Of a DNA stretch of 64,000 nucleotides, positions 31,233 through 44,600 are shown in pieces. Within the stretch, counting starts at the first letter, position 1. Each line of letters opens with the position of its first letter. The notes under the pieces are model-generated. The model did not search any database. It saw nothing but the letters and a program-made list of their open reading frames with translations, and was not told where the DNA came from. The translations under genes and the position numbers were made by a program. The DNA is from Oscarella lobularis (taxonomy: Eukaryota > Porifera > Homoscleromorpha > Homosclerophorida > Oscarellidae): NCBI RefSeq assembly GCF_947507565.1, contig NC_089180.1:1240001-1304000 (forward strand), given 5' to 3'.

Positions 31233-34200
31233 ATTAATTATACGGGGACACCGTGGCCGTTGATCCGGGCCGTGACCATCACTTCACATCTTCTGAGAAG
31301 ACACTTTCTACAGCTTCGGCTCAGTCGAAAGCGGCGAAAAAGTAAGCGATTTGCTTTAAAAAGAAAAGTGTCGTGCTATTTTTAGTCGTTAGGCTCCTGC
31401 AGTTCGATTGCTTCGTTGCACCCGCAACAGGGCTTCGAGCAGCAGCGGCTCAAGCTGCAGACGCAGCGCGTACAAATCCAACAGAAGACATTCTCGAAGT
31501 GGATAAACTCCTATCTGCCGGTACGAAGCGCATACGATTTTCGCGAATTTTTTCAACTTACGCGTACGCTGCATGCTAGAAAAGATACACTGTGATTTCT
31601 TTATTTTGTACTTTCGTTGTCGTTTTTCCTACGAAACCCGTAGTTTCCGCCGCATGCGTTTTGGCTGTGACGTATGCTCCGAGGCGCGCTTTTGTGAGCG
31701 GGCACTCCAGTGCTTAGATCGTTAGTTAGATACGCCATAAGCAATGTTATATTGCCTGATACGGAGAACGCTCTTCCGCCAATAGAAATCCATGGCTTTT
31801 TGCTGATTTGCAAGACGGTCGCGTTCTCATGAAACTCCTGGAAAGTATTTCCGGGGAAAAGCTTGGTGCAATGGGTAGGAAACGAAAAATAATTTGGGCG
31901 CGAAATAATACGTTGGTTTCAGCTAAAGGAAACTTGAGAATTGACGAACTTGAAAACGTGCAAAAGGCCTTGGACTTCTTATCTAGTAAAAAGGTGCAAG
32001 GATTTTTGGAAAATGAAAAGTGGGCGTGGTTAACTTAATGTCTCATACTGTAGGTCAAATTAGAGAGCATCAGGGCGCATAATATTGTTGACGGCAATCA
32101 GAGACTGATTCTCGGCTTGCTATGGACAATAATTTTGCGATTTCAAATTCAGGATATTTCTATAGAGGTACGTTCAGTTTTGAGTAAGGAACGCTAAGAT
32201 CATCTTACATACACTAGGATGAGTCAAGGGAGAGAAAATCAGCAAAAGACGCACTCTTGCTTTGGTGTCAGAGAAAGACTAAAGGGTGAAATCAGAGAAT
32301 TTTTAATTAGATTAACATTATTATTAACTTTGCTTTTAGGTACACTAATGTAGGTGTGAAGAATTTCACGTGCGATGGATTGGCTTTCTGTGCCATCATC
32401 CACAAACACAAGTAGGCCATAAACAAATTGAGATATTCATTAATGGGCCCTGACGTTTCTTACTTCAGACCAGAACTGATTGACTTTGCTTCCTTGAAAA
32501 AATCCAATCCTGAACACAATGTCAACCTTGCTTTTGACGTTGCGGAAAGAGAGCTTGGAATTCCGAGGCTCCTTGACGCAGAAGGTAAAAAAACGACTCA
32601 AATCTTTTTTTCCTGATATTTCTATTAGACGTAAACGTTCCTCGTCCTGATGATAAATCGATCATGACTTATCTCGTTTCCTACTACAACTATTTCACCA
32701 AAATGAAATTTGAAGAGACGGCAGGGCGACGTGTTGCCAAGGTGACTTGTAAAAGCAACTGCATGCACTTGGCGCGAAACTTTCACATTATTCAGGTGAT
32801 AGGAAAATTGTTGAAGATGCAGGGGGAGTGCGACCGCATGGTCACGAATCTCCTCGCGTGGATTCAAAAAACTATAGTCATATTAGCAGATAGAAAGTTT
32901 CCCAATCGTCTAACGGGCGTCCAGGCGCTCGTGACCGACTTCAAACGCTATAGAACAGTGGAAAAGCCGCCCAAGTAAACGCTAGTCATACCAAAAGTAG
33001 GGGGTCCCCTTTAGGGAACGTTTTTATAGATACGCGGAAAAGGGCGAATTGGAAGTGCAGTTATTTAACATTCAGACTAATTTAAGAGCGTTGAAGCGGA
33101 GGGTTTGGGTTCCCGTTGAAGGCAAACTCATTTCCGACGTGAACAAGGTTTACTTCTTACATTACAACGAGAGAAAATTAATCCTCTCCAATTTCTCTAA
33201 GGGATGGGACAGGCTAGAAGTGGCTGAACACGAGAGAGAGCTTGCGTTGCGAGAAGCTCTCCAAAAGTGCGTATTTAGTTATTTTCTGAAAGGTTAATTA
33301 ATTGATTTTGCAGGCAAGAACAGTTAGAGCAACTCGCCGTTAGATTTGACCGCAAGGCGGCTCTCAGAGAAGCCTGGCTGGTTGACATGAATCAAGTCTT
33401 GACTGACATGCGTTACGGCGAGACGGCCAGCTCTGTTGCCGCCTCGCTGAAGCGCCACGAAGCGGTGAACACGGATGTCAGAGCGAGAGTAAGACGCTGC
33501 AGATGCGGTGGAGATATAAGAAGGAATTAATACATAGGAAGAGAGAATTGAAGTAGTGGTAAAATTAGCGGATCAGTTGATTGGGGAGGAATATCATCAG
33601 GCTGCAATAGTCAGAAAGAGGTGTCTATAAACGTCTTTGGATGGTTTCAGTGTTTACCTCTTATCCCCCCTAGACAAAGAGACATTCAGGAAAAGTGGGA
33701 AGCTTTGCTTGCGAAATTGGAACAGGGACGAAAGGTCTTGGCCGGCTACCGCGACTTGATAACCGTTCTTTCCGACGTTGATAATTGCGTTTCGGAAATG
33801 GGTCAATTGGAGGTGAGCAGACCAAATCTAGGCGCACGTGACATAAGACGATAGGCGCTGTTCTAGAACCGATTGCGTTCTGAGGACTTTGGCAAGCATT
33901 TGACGGGCGTAGAAGACTTGATACAAAAGCATTCTATTGTGGAGTCCGACATTACGGGACAAGGGGAGCGCGTCAAAGCGCTGCAAGCCCAACTGCAGAG
34001 ATTTGCGGATTCAAAGCAGACTGATTCTGGTCTTGTACGCGAGAGACAGGAGACTCTGTCTTCCGCTAATAAGCGGCTGTGTGTCGCCGCTGAGCAGAGA
34101 AAAGCGCGGCTCAACGACTCGTTGAGGCTGCAGCAGTTCTATCGCGACGTTGAGGAGGAGGAAGCGTGGATTAGAGAGAAAGAACAAGTTGCTTCGTCTG

Positions 34201-36418
34201 TAGATCACGGAAAGGATCTCGTCGGTGTCATGCATTTGATCAAGAAGCACGAAGCTTTAGAAGCGGAATTGCAAGGGCAAGATTCTCATGTAAAGGTGAG
34301 GTAAAGCGATAGCAACAAAAACAAATAAAACCGCGTTACTTGCTGAGATAAGGTAGACAAGTGTGTGACAGGTGATCAGCAGTTGCCAAGACTACGCAGA
34401 CACCTGATTATCAGTCAGTCATTGTTCTCTTTCTAGGCTGTCTGCAAAACAGGAGAAGATCTCAAACGCGGAAGCCACTATGCCTCCAAAGCGATAGCAG
34501 CGCGCATTGGCTCTCTAACAGACAAATGGAAAAAGCTTAGAGAACTCTCGGCAGCACGAAAGACTCGCCTAAATGAAGCGTACCAATCCCAACAGGTATA
34601 TCCAATGTCATTGTCCTCTGTGCATATAGGATACGTGATTGCTTAGTATTACGCCGACGCAAATGACTCCGAATCAAAAGGAGCCCGTCGTCTCTAGCGA
34701 TGACTACGGCCGCGATTTTGCTACGGCCGAGGTTTGCTTAGAATTTAGAGCGCTTGCATAACAGATAATGCGAATGGTCGCTGTACAGAATCTACTTCAA
34801 AGCCACGAACGCTTGGAGGGGGAGGTAAAGTCGTACGGTGCGGAGATTGATAGGCTGCGACGCTTGGCAAAACAAGTCGCCGAAACAAGCGGAACGACGG
34901 TACGTTGATGTTTTTTTTTCCTCGTTGATTTTTTGGTGGTGGAGATTACCGGCTTTCAGCTTCCCGAGCCGACTGGAGATGCCGGAGGCGAGGAAGTAGT
35001 CGAAGTGGAGGAAGAATACGAAGTAGAGGAGATGCAGAAATGCGATAAAGTGCAAGAGGTCGTCGAGGAGACGAAAGTGAGCCAGGTAAAGGCAAACTAC
35101 CCGTACAAAGGACAGCAAGGCATGTCAGCGGCAAAAGGAGAGGTATGGTTCACGTAAACAAAACTAAAGCTATCGCAATTGACTTCCTCAAGATTTTCGT
35201 CCTTGTCAAGAAAACGAATAAGGATTGGTGGCAAATTAGGTGTGCAAATCCTTGCGCCTTACTTGGGGTGCTTATTAAACCGCTTTTGTTGTAGAAATAA
35301 GAGGGCTATCTTCCCGCCAACTACGTTGCCGAGACAGCACCGCTGGTTCAAAAGAAGACCGTGCAAAGAAAAGTCGTGGAAACTGTTCCCGTGCAAGTCA
35401 AGAAGACGAGAACGATGAAGAAGGTTGTTCCTGGTTCCAAACCAAGACTTACTGCTACGAGAACTCTTAAAAGGCTTTCAAGTAAGGAAATAAAGTTTAG
35501 GAAGCTGTTCAGTAGCAAGATTTGTGTTAGCTGAACTAAAGCAAGGCCAGAGTCCTTCTAGGCACTTTGATAGCCACAATGTAGCGAGTAGACAACAGGC
35601 AATTGACTCTACGTACGACAGGCTTGTTAAACAAGCGGAGGTAGGAGAAAGGGGGCCCTCGTGGGGAGAAACTCTTGTCTAACGAGATTCTAGGTGAGGA
35701 GAAAGTATCTTGAAGACGCACTTCGGTTGTTTGAATTGTTTCGCGATTGTGACGAAGTGGAATCTTGGCTAACGGACAAGGTTATTGTCTAGAACATCAG
35801 GGAGAGAGAGCCTGCACGTTTAGATTGGTTTTTCAGGAAGTTATTGCTACTAGCGACGACGCAGATGGAAGGGGAAGAGAGCACGTTGAAGCGATGCGAA
35901 AGAAATTTGACGTACGAAAGATAACAGCTTTAAAAGTCCCGTTCACAGTCACTCTTGCTGCGTTTACAATTGCGCATCGGACTTGGGGGTAGAGAGGTAT
36001 TAGAGCGCACTTTTATCTAGACCTTTAAAACGGATTTGGCGACCAACAGTATCAGAGTGATGGAAATCAATAACGTTGCTGATCAAATGGTGAAAGACAG
36101 GCATTCGCAGGCGCGAGCGATTCGCCAGAAACAGCAGGAATTAAATCAAAGGCAAATTCTTAATTAACGTGCATTCTTCGAGGATGCACTGCGCGAAAGA
36201 TGACATATTAATCTTATTTGTATGTATTCCCAGATGGGAAAAATTGCAGAAGTTGAGAGTAGCAAAAGAGCAAACTCTTGAAGTAGCAGAGAGGTATTCA
36301 AGTCTAAGAAAAACCCCGACTTCAATAAAAAAGCGAGGCCTTTAATTTTAGTGTGCAGCTTTTCCAGCAAACTTGTGACGAAATGAAGGCGTGGATAAAT
36401 GAAAAGGACGCCTTCTGA
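31233..36418 (+). CDS. SPTBN5: Beta-heavy spectrin, N-terminal part, truncated
   Basis: Many exons, among them about 31233-31342, 31403-31520, 31791-31874, 31923-31993, 32054-32167, 32218-32285, 32340-32411, 32469-32583 and so on to about 36418. Tandem CH domains ([75 protein letters not shown]) are followed by spectrin repeats ([29 protein letters not shown]). An SH3 domain near 35080-35370 ([30 protein letters not shown]) sits inside the repeat region. CH-CH plus an early SH3 distinguishes beta-heavy spectrin (karst/SMA-1/SPTBN5) from conventional beta-spectrin. It crosslinks actin at the apical membrane. The last readable segment, [13 protein letters not shown], runs into stops at about 36418; the family normally has about 30 repeats, so roughly three quarters of the protein is missing. 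Start codon not located. Confidence 0.85.
32741..32794 (+). other. 54-bp in-frame intron in spectrin
   Basis: GTGACTTG...ATTATTCAG interrupts GRRVAK / VIGKLLKMQ, which are contiguous in spectrins. Its length is divisible by three and it has no stop, so retention would add 18 residues after the second CH domain. Plain gene prediction would call it coding. Confidence 0.7.
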
Positions 36419-36429
36419 TGTCATCTCAT

Positions 36430-36880
36430 TCAAGTGAAGCAGGTATGATTCTCTTTCTCTTTGGCTTTGTCTTTTTTCTCTATGTAGGCTCGTTCATGGA
36501 TCATACTGACGAGGTGATGAAGAGCTCTCCGATGTCTTCGTTCACCCCTGGGCCCCGGGGTGACTAAACAAAACCGGCCCAACTCTGTTGCCACGAGGTT
36601 AAATTGGCTGACCTGCTGTTGGGGGTTATGCAGTCGACCCCTCCCCCTCCAGGACTGCGGTGGGCAAAAAAGTAGTCCCCCTGGAATCAGGCTGCCAGTG
36701 CTCACATCCGAGACTGCCCAGTCCCAGGCGTCCGAGCCAAGAGAATAAACGGGCTCTAACTCCGATCGAGGGGAGTATGGAGTGACCCCCACTCTGAAGC
36801 CTGCACGGGTTCCCGTAACACGGAGCTCGTGCAGGTGGACAGCGAATGTAAAGAAGGCTGTGCACGATTTTTTACTTCCG
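36430..36880. other. GC-rich insert with hairpins after the spectrin break
   Basis: This block differs in composition from its AT-richer flanks. It contains CACCCC (36543-36548) pairing with GGGGTG (36557-36562), and CCTGCACG (36800-36807) pairing with CGTGCAGG (36828-36835) around a 20-base loop. No protein domain or terminal repeats found. It may be a non-autonomous mobile element or a structured RNA; unresolved. Confidence 0.4.
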
Positions 36881-37183
36881 GTTTATTTCCGGGTATATTA
36901 AATAAAAGATTTGCAAGCATACGCCAGGACCCCTAATCTAACTACCAACTAATAACTACAGCTAACGCAAATGAAAAAGAAAATAAAACCAGTTCATATC
37001 TCGTCTCTTGCTTCTTCATCTGACTGATTTTCTGGACTGTTCAATGACTTGGTAGAGCCGCAGTAGTAGCCATTGATTAGAGAAGCAGATGTGCTGATGA
37101 AGTCGGAAAGCTAGGCAGAAATAGTTTATCAGTTCTTCTAGCCTATTCAGGAAGGAATAAGACCTACTTGTTTTCAAGGGACT
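36881..37183. other. AT-rich 3' flank of the RING gene
   Basis: No gene seen. AATAAAAG near 36901 and AAAATAAAAC near 36980 occur on the plus strand; exons of the minus-strand RING gene may extend to about 37070-37170 (CTAGGCAGAA, CTTACC-like signals). Confidence 0.3.
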
Positions 37184-38622
37184 TCATTTGATTACATAAA
37201 TCTTTCTTTCTTGCTTTGCTTCTAAGACAAGGAAAATCAGTTTTGAGATCAAAGCATGCAAAAAGCTATACCAGCTTCCAATAGGGATTCCATCCAATCT
37301 AGTAACGTCATATTTTGGTCGACGGTAAACCAACGAGTGGCATAGGCGGTTGCAGCTAGCATCAGTGTATCCACACTCTTCCAGCGCATAAATGATTGAT
37401 GAATACAACTGAACAATTTCAACGTGTTGACGTTCCCTGGACAACCTGTGTTCAAATGTTGAGAAGTAAATTTTGACACTTTGCTGATAGACGCCTCGTC
37501 GGTTGGTTCCGTATGAATAACTGAAATCAAATACCTCAATGGCGTCGTCGAGTTCGCTCTTCATGGAGGCCCAGCTGTCTTCCAGTTCTATAATCTTTTC
37601 TTTAGCCTCCTCGCGTTCTGCCTCCCTTTGGGAGATCTCCTTAGCTTGCTTGTGCAAGTGGCCTTCAATCACTTCTCGTTTCGTCGACTGGCCGCATGTA
37701 GGACAGGGAACCTTAGAATAGTCACACTGCAGCAAATGACTCTCTACAGCAATAAACAAGAAATTAGCGTCATTTGGAACCCCCTTTTTCTAAAACTATG
37801 CAACGTCAAAAAAGGAATTTAAAGAGACTTAATTAATTAATTATTTTTTACCGAGAGCGTCTCGCTTGACTATTGCCTTGCAGCCGTCGTGTCGCTTGGG
37901 ACAGTAGATCTCGAGCGCGTTGATCATCTTTTTCAAAGCGACGACTCGCTGCAGCTGATTTTTTGCATTCGATAGCGGCCTTCGGGACAAGTGGGAGTTC
38001 GCTTCAGCCACGATTTGACGCAGCTCTTGCAGAACGAATGACCGCACGGCCAAGCAGATCGTGCAGCACAAGCTGTCGACGTTCAGGTTCTTCACGTATG
38101 CGTAAGACTGACTGTCGTCGCCACGAGCGCTAGCCTAGAGGATAGCATCATGCAGTCGAGCAGTTTGAAGAATAGTTGTCTACCATAAGTCGAGAGGGAG
38201 TCGCACAAACGATAGAAGAAGAAAGAGAAGAAGGAATATTTGCGGCTTGTAGCGCGCTATGACGAAAGGGCGTGACGATTCAAATACCACAGTAAAAAAA
38301 ATTACAATTAATTAAGTAAGTAATTAATTATCCCCTTTGTTTTATTATTCAGAAGGATGTAGCGCGATTATTTGAGAAGACAGTGATCCTACGTTACGCA
38401 TTAGATAAAGAAAAGAAGAAGACTCTTTGCTACCTTTTTCACTGGCTCGTTCAAACACTATGAAACGAAACGCTCCGAGGCGGTTTTAAATTATCGTTAT
38501 CTGATAATTACCTCGTCTTCGAGTACGGTCGGTATTCGTCGAAACCATTCCGGAACGGCTTCGTCGTCCTGATTCGTTTTCTCGTCTTCTGCTTGCTTCT
38601 CTTCGCTTTCAATTGTACCCAT
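37184..38622 (-). pseudogene. RING/TRAF-type zinc-finger protein, RING damaged
   Basis: Likely exons on the minus strand: 38512-38622 (ATG at 38622; MGTIESEEKQAEDEKTNQ, acidic), 37852-38134 (RING and first TRAF-type finger), 37535-37743 (second finger and coiled coil), then about 37184-37530. The RING begins SLCCTICLAV, continues as GHSFCKSCVKSWLKRTPTCP in another frame, and returns to the first frame at RRPLSNAKNQLQRVV. Next come YCPKRHDGCKAIVKRDAL and CDYSKVPCPTCG (C/H residues of TRAF-type fingers) and a coiled coil (AEREEAKEKIIELEDSW). The layout matches RNF41/NRDP1- and TRAF-type E3 ligases. The double frame change with a short RING implies small deletions, so this copy is a pseudogene or carries consensus errors. 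The C-terminal domain is not recognised. Confidence 0.6.
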
Positions 38623-38654
38623 CTTTAATAATTAAATGTATGTGAATATACATG

Positions 38655-41600
38655 TATATACCCTTGAGGTGTACGTACTCCGCCGGCAGGCGGTGTAAAT
38701 ATTCCGGCAGACGTGTACGTACTCCGCCGGCAGGCGGTGTATATATTCCGGCAAGCAGTGTATATATTACGGCAAGCGGTGTACGTACTCCGCCGGCAGG
38801 CGGCGTATATATTACGGCAAGCGGTGTACGTACTCCGCGAGCAGGCGGTGTATATATTCCGACAAGTGGTGTACGTATACTCAGCCGGCAGGCGATGTAT
38901 ATATTCCGGCAAGTGGTGTACGTATACTCCGCCGGCAGGCGGTGTATATATTCCGGCAAGCGGTGTACGTACTCCGCCGGCAGGCGATGTATATATTCCG
39001 GCAAGTGGTGTAATCCGCAGGCAGGCGGTGTATATATTCCGGCAGGCGGTGTATATATTCCGGCAAGAGGTGTACGTACTCCGCCGGCAGGAGGTGTATA
39101 TATTCCGGCAAGTGGTGTACGTACTCCGCAGGAGGGCGATGTATATATTCCGGCAAGTGGTGTATATATCCCGGCAAGTGCTGTACGTACTCCGCCGGCT
39201 GGCGGTGAATATATTCCGGAAAGAGGTGTATATATTCCGGCAAGCGGGGTACGTACTCCGCCGGCAGGCGGTGTATATATTCCGGCAAGTGGTGTACGTA
39301 CTCCGCCGGCAGGCGATGTATATATTCCGACAAGTGGTGTACGTACTCCGCCGGAAGGCGGTGTATATATTCCGGAGAGTGGTGTACGTACTCCGCCGGC
39401 TGGCGGTGTATATATTCCGGCAAGAGGTGTATATATTCCGGCAAGGGGTGTACGTACTCCGCCGGCAGGCGGTGTATATATTCCGGCAGGTGGTGTACGT
39501 GCTCCGCCGGCAGGCGGTGAATATATTCCGGCAAGCGGTGTACGTACTCCACAGGTAGGCGATGTATATATTCCGGCAAGAGGTGTACGTACTCCGCCGG
39601 CAGGCGATGTATATATTCCGGCAAGTAGTGTACGTACTCCACCGGCAGGCGGTGTATATATTCCGGCAAGTGGTGTACGTACTCCGCCGGCAGGCGATGT
39701 ATATATTCCGACAAGTGGTGTACGTACTCCGCCGGAAGGCGGTGTATATATTCCGGAGAGTGGTGTACGTACTCCGCCGGCAGGCGGTGTATATATTCCG
39801 GCAAGTGGTGTACGTACTCCGCCGGCAGGCGATGTATATATTCCGACAAGTGGTGTACGTACTCCGCCGGAAGGCGGTGTATATATTCCGGAGAGTGGTG
39901 TACGTACTCCGCCGGCTGGCGGTGTATATATTCCGGCAAGAGGTGTATATATTCCGGCAAGGGGTGTACGTACTCCGCCGGCAGGCGGTGTATATATTCC
40001 GGCAGGTGGTGTACGTGCTCCGCCGGCAGGCGGTGAATATATTCCGGCAAGCGGTGTACGTACTCCACAGGTAGGCGATGTATATATTCCGGCAAGTGGT
40101 GTACGTACTCCGCAGGCAGGCGATGTATATATTCCGGCAAGAGGTGTACGTACTCCGCCGGCAGGCGATGTATATATTCCGGCAAGTAGTGTACGTACTC
40201 CACCGGCAGGCGGTGTATATATTCCGGCAGGCGGTGTATATATACCGGAGAGCGGTGTACGTACTCCGCCGGCAGGCGATGAATATAATCCGGCAAGAGG
40301 TGTACGTACTCCGCCGGCAGGCGGTGTATATATTCCGGCAGGCGGTGTATATATTCCGGCAAGTGGTGTACGTACTCCGCCGGCAGGTGATGTATATATT
40401 CCGGCAAGTGGTGTACGTACTCCGCCGGCAGGTGATGTATATATTCCGGCAAGGGGTGTACGTACTCCGCCGGCAGGCGATGTATATATTCCGGCAAGCG
40501 GTGTACGTACTCCGCTGGCAGGCGCTGGATATATTCCGGCAAGCGGTGTACGTACTCCGCCGGCAGGCGGTGTATATATTCCGGCAAGCGGTGTATATAC
40601 GGCTACAACCACTACAACGACAACAACGGCTACAACGGCTACAACGACAACAACGGCTACAACGGCTACAACGACTACAACGGCTACAACGGCTACAACG
40701 GCTACAACGACTACAACGGCTACAACTACTACAACGGCTACAACGGCTACAACGGTGTATATATTCCGGAAGGCAGTGTACGTACTCCGCCGGCAGGCGG
40801 TGTATACATTTCGGCAAGAGGTGTATATATTCCGGCAAGCAGTGTATATATTCCGGCAAGCAGTGTATATATTCCGGAAGGCAGTGTACGTACTCCGCCT
40901 GCAGGCGGTGTATATATTACGGCAAGTGGTGTACGTACTCCGCCCGCAGGCGGTGTATATATTTTGGCAAGCGGTGTATATATTACGGTAAGCGGTGTAT
41001 ATATTCCGGAAGGCAGTGTACGTACTCCGCCCGCAGGTGGTGTATATATATCGGCAGGCGTGTACGTACTCCGCCGGCAGGCGGTGTATATATTCCTGCA
41101 GGCGTGTACGTACTCCGCAGGCAGGCGGTGTACATATTCCGGCCGGCGTGTATGTACTCCGCCGGCAGGCGGTGTATATATTCCGGCAGGCGTGTACGTA
41201 CTCCGCAGGCAGGCGATGTACATATTGCGGCAGGCGTGTACGTACTCCGCCGGCAGGCGGTGTATATATATTCTGGCAGGCGTGTACGTACTCCGCCGGC
41301 AGGCGGTGTATATATTACGCCAAGCGGTGTATATATTCAAGAAGGCAGTGTACGTACTCCGCCGGCAAGCGGTGTATATATTCCGGCAAGCGCTGTATAC
41401 ATTCCGGCAAGCGGTGTACGTACTCCGTCGGAGAGCGGTGTATATATTCCGGCAAGCGGTGTACGTACTAAGGAGGCAGACGGTGTATATATCCCGGCAA
41501 GTGGTGTACGTACTCAGGCGGCTGGCGGTGTATATATTCCGGAAAGAGGTGTATATAATCCGGCAAGGGGTGTACGTACTCCGCCGGCAGGCGATGTATA

Positions 41601-44600
41601 AATTCCGACAAGTGGTGTACGTACTCCGCCGGCAGGCGGTGTATATATTACGGCAAGAGGTGTACGTACTCCGCCGGCTGGCGGTGTATATATTCCGGCA
41701 AGAGGTGTATATATTCCGGCAAGAGGTGTACGCACTACGCCGGTAGGCGGTGTATATATTCCGGCAAGTGGTGTACGTACTCCGCCGGCAGGCGATGTAT
41801 AAATTCCGACAAGTGGTGTACGTACTCCGCCGGCAGGCGGTGTATATATTCCGGAGAGTTGTGTACGTACTCCGCCGGCTGGCGGTGTATTAATTCCGGC
41901 AAGAGGTGTATATATTCCGGCAGGCGATCTATATATTCCGGCAAGTGATGTACGTACTCCGCCGACATACGATGTATATATTCCGGGAAGCGGTCTACGT
42001 ATACTCAGCCGGCAGGCGATGTATATATTCCGGCAAGTGGTGCACGTATACTCCGCCGGCAGGCGGTAAATATATTCCGGCAAGTGGTGTACGTACTCCG
42101 CCGGCAGGCGGCGTATATATTACGGCAAGTGGTGTACGTACTCCGCAGGAGGGCGATGTATATATTCCGGCAAGTGGTGTACGTACTCCGCCGGCAGGCG
42201 TTGAATATATTCCGGCAAGAGGTGTACGTACTCCACCGGCAGGCGGTGTATATATTCCGGCAGGCGGTGCATATATTCCAGCAAGTGGTGTACGTACTCC
42301 GCCGGCAGGCGATGCATATATTCCGGCAAGTGGTGTAGGTACTCCGCAGGCAGGCGATGTATATATGCCGGCAAGTTGTGTACGTATACTCAGCCGGCAG
42401 GCGATGTATATATTCCGGCAAGAGGTGTATATATTCCGGCAAGTGGTGTATGTACTCCGCCGGTAAGCGATGTATATACTCCGGCAAGTGGTGTACGTAC
42501 TCCGCCGGCAGGCGGTGTATATATTCGGCAAGTGGTGTACGTACTCCGCCGGCAGGTGGTGTATATATTCCGGTAAGAGGTGTACGTACTCCGCCGGTAG
42601 GCGATGTATATATTCCGTCAAGTGGTGTACGTACTCCGCTTGCAGGCGATGTATATATTCCGGCAAGAGGTGTACGTACTCCGCCGGCAGGCGGTGTATA
42701 TATTACGGCAAGAGGTGTACGTACTCCGCCGGCTGGCGGTGTATATATTCCGGCAAGAGGTGCATATATTCCGGCAAGAGGTGTACGCACTACGCCGGTA
42801 GGCGGTGTATATATTCCGGCAAGAGGTGTATATATTCCGGCAAGAGGTGTACGCACTACGCCGGCAGGCGATGTATAAATTCCGACAAGTGGTGTACGTA
42901 CTCCGCTGGCAGGCGGTGTATATATTACGGCAAGAGGTGTACGTACTCCGCCGGCTGACGGTGTATATATTCCGGAAAGAGGTGTCTATATTCCGTCAAG
43001 TGGTGTACGTACTCCGCCGGCAGGCGTTGTATATATTCCGGCAAGCGGTGTACGTACTCCGCTTGCAGGCGGTGTATATATTCCGGCAAGTGGTGTACTT
43101 CGCCGGCAGGCGGTGTATATATTCCGGTAGGCGGTGTATATATTCCGGCAAGAGGTGTACGTACTCCGCCGGCAGGCGGTGTAGATATTCCTGCAAGTGG
43201 TGTACGTACTCCGCCGGAAGGCGATGTATATATTCCGGCAAGTGGTGTACGTACTGCGCAGGCAGGCGATGAATATATTCCGGCAAGAGGTGTACGTACT
43301 CCGCCGGCAGGCGGTGTATATATTCCGGCAGGCGGTGCATATATTCCGACAAGTGGTGTACGTACTCCGCTGGCAGGCGGTGTATATATTACGGCAAGAG
43401 GTGTACGTACTCCGCCGGCTGACGGTGTATATATTCCGGAAAGAGGTGTCTATATTCCGTCAAATGGTGTACGTACTCCGCCGGCAGGCGTTGTATATAT
43501 TCCGGCAAGCGGTGTACGTACTCCGCCTGCAGGCGGTGTATATATTCCGGCAAGTGGTGTACTCCGCCGGCAGGCGGTGTATATATTCCGGCAGGCGGTG
43601 TATATATTCCGGCAAGAGGTGTACATACTCCGCCGGCAGGCGGTGTATATATTCCTGCAAGTGGTGTACGTACTCCGCCGGAGGGCGATGTATATATTCC
43701 GGCAAGTGGTGTACGTACTCCGCCGGCAGGCGGTGTATATATTCCGGCAGGCGGTGCATATATTCCAGCAAGTGGTGTACGTACTCCGCCCGCAGGCGAT
43801 GTATATATTCTGGCAAGTGGTGTACGTACTCCGCTGGCAGGCGGTGTATACATTCCGGAAGGCGGTGCATATATTCCGGCAAGTGGTGTACGTACTCCGC
43901 CGGCAGGCGATGTATATATTCCAGCAAGTCGTCTACGTATACTCCGCCGGCAGGCGGTGTAAATATTCCGGCAAGTTGTGTACGTATACTCCGCCGGCAG
44001 GCTATGTATATATTCCGGCAAGTGGTGTACGTATACTCCGCCGGCCGGCGATGTATATATTCCGGCAAGTGGTGTACGTACTCCGCAGGCAGGCGATGTA
44101 TATATTCCGGCAAGTGGTGTATGTACTTCGCCGGCAGGCGATGTATATACTCCGGCAAGTGGAGTACGTACTCCGCCGGCAGGCCGTGTATATATTCCGG
44201 CAAGCGGTGTACGTACTCCGCAGGCAGGCGATGTATATATTCCGGCAAGAGGTGTACGTACTCCGCAGGCAGACGATGTATATATTCCGGCAAGAGGTGT
44301 ATATATTCTGGCAAGCGGCGTACGTACTCCGCCGGCAGGCGATGTATATATCCCGGCAAGTGGTGTACGTACTCCGGCGGCTGGCGGTGTATATATTCCG
44401 GAAAGAGGTGTACGTACTCCGCCGGCAGGCGGTGTATATATTCCGGCAAGATGTGTACGTACTCCGCAGGAAAGCGATGTATATATTCCGGCAAGTGGTG
44501 AACGTACTCCGCCGGTAGGCGGTGTTTATATTCCGGCAAATGCTGTACGTACTCCGCCGGCAGGCGATGTATATATTCCGGCAAGTGGTGCACGTATACT

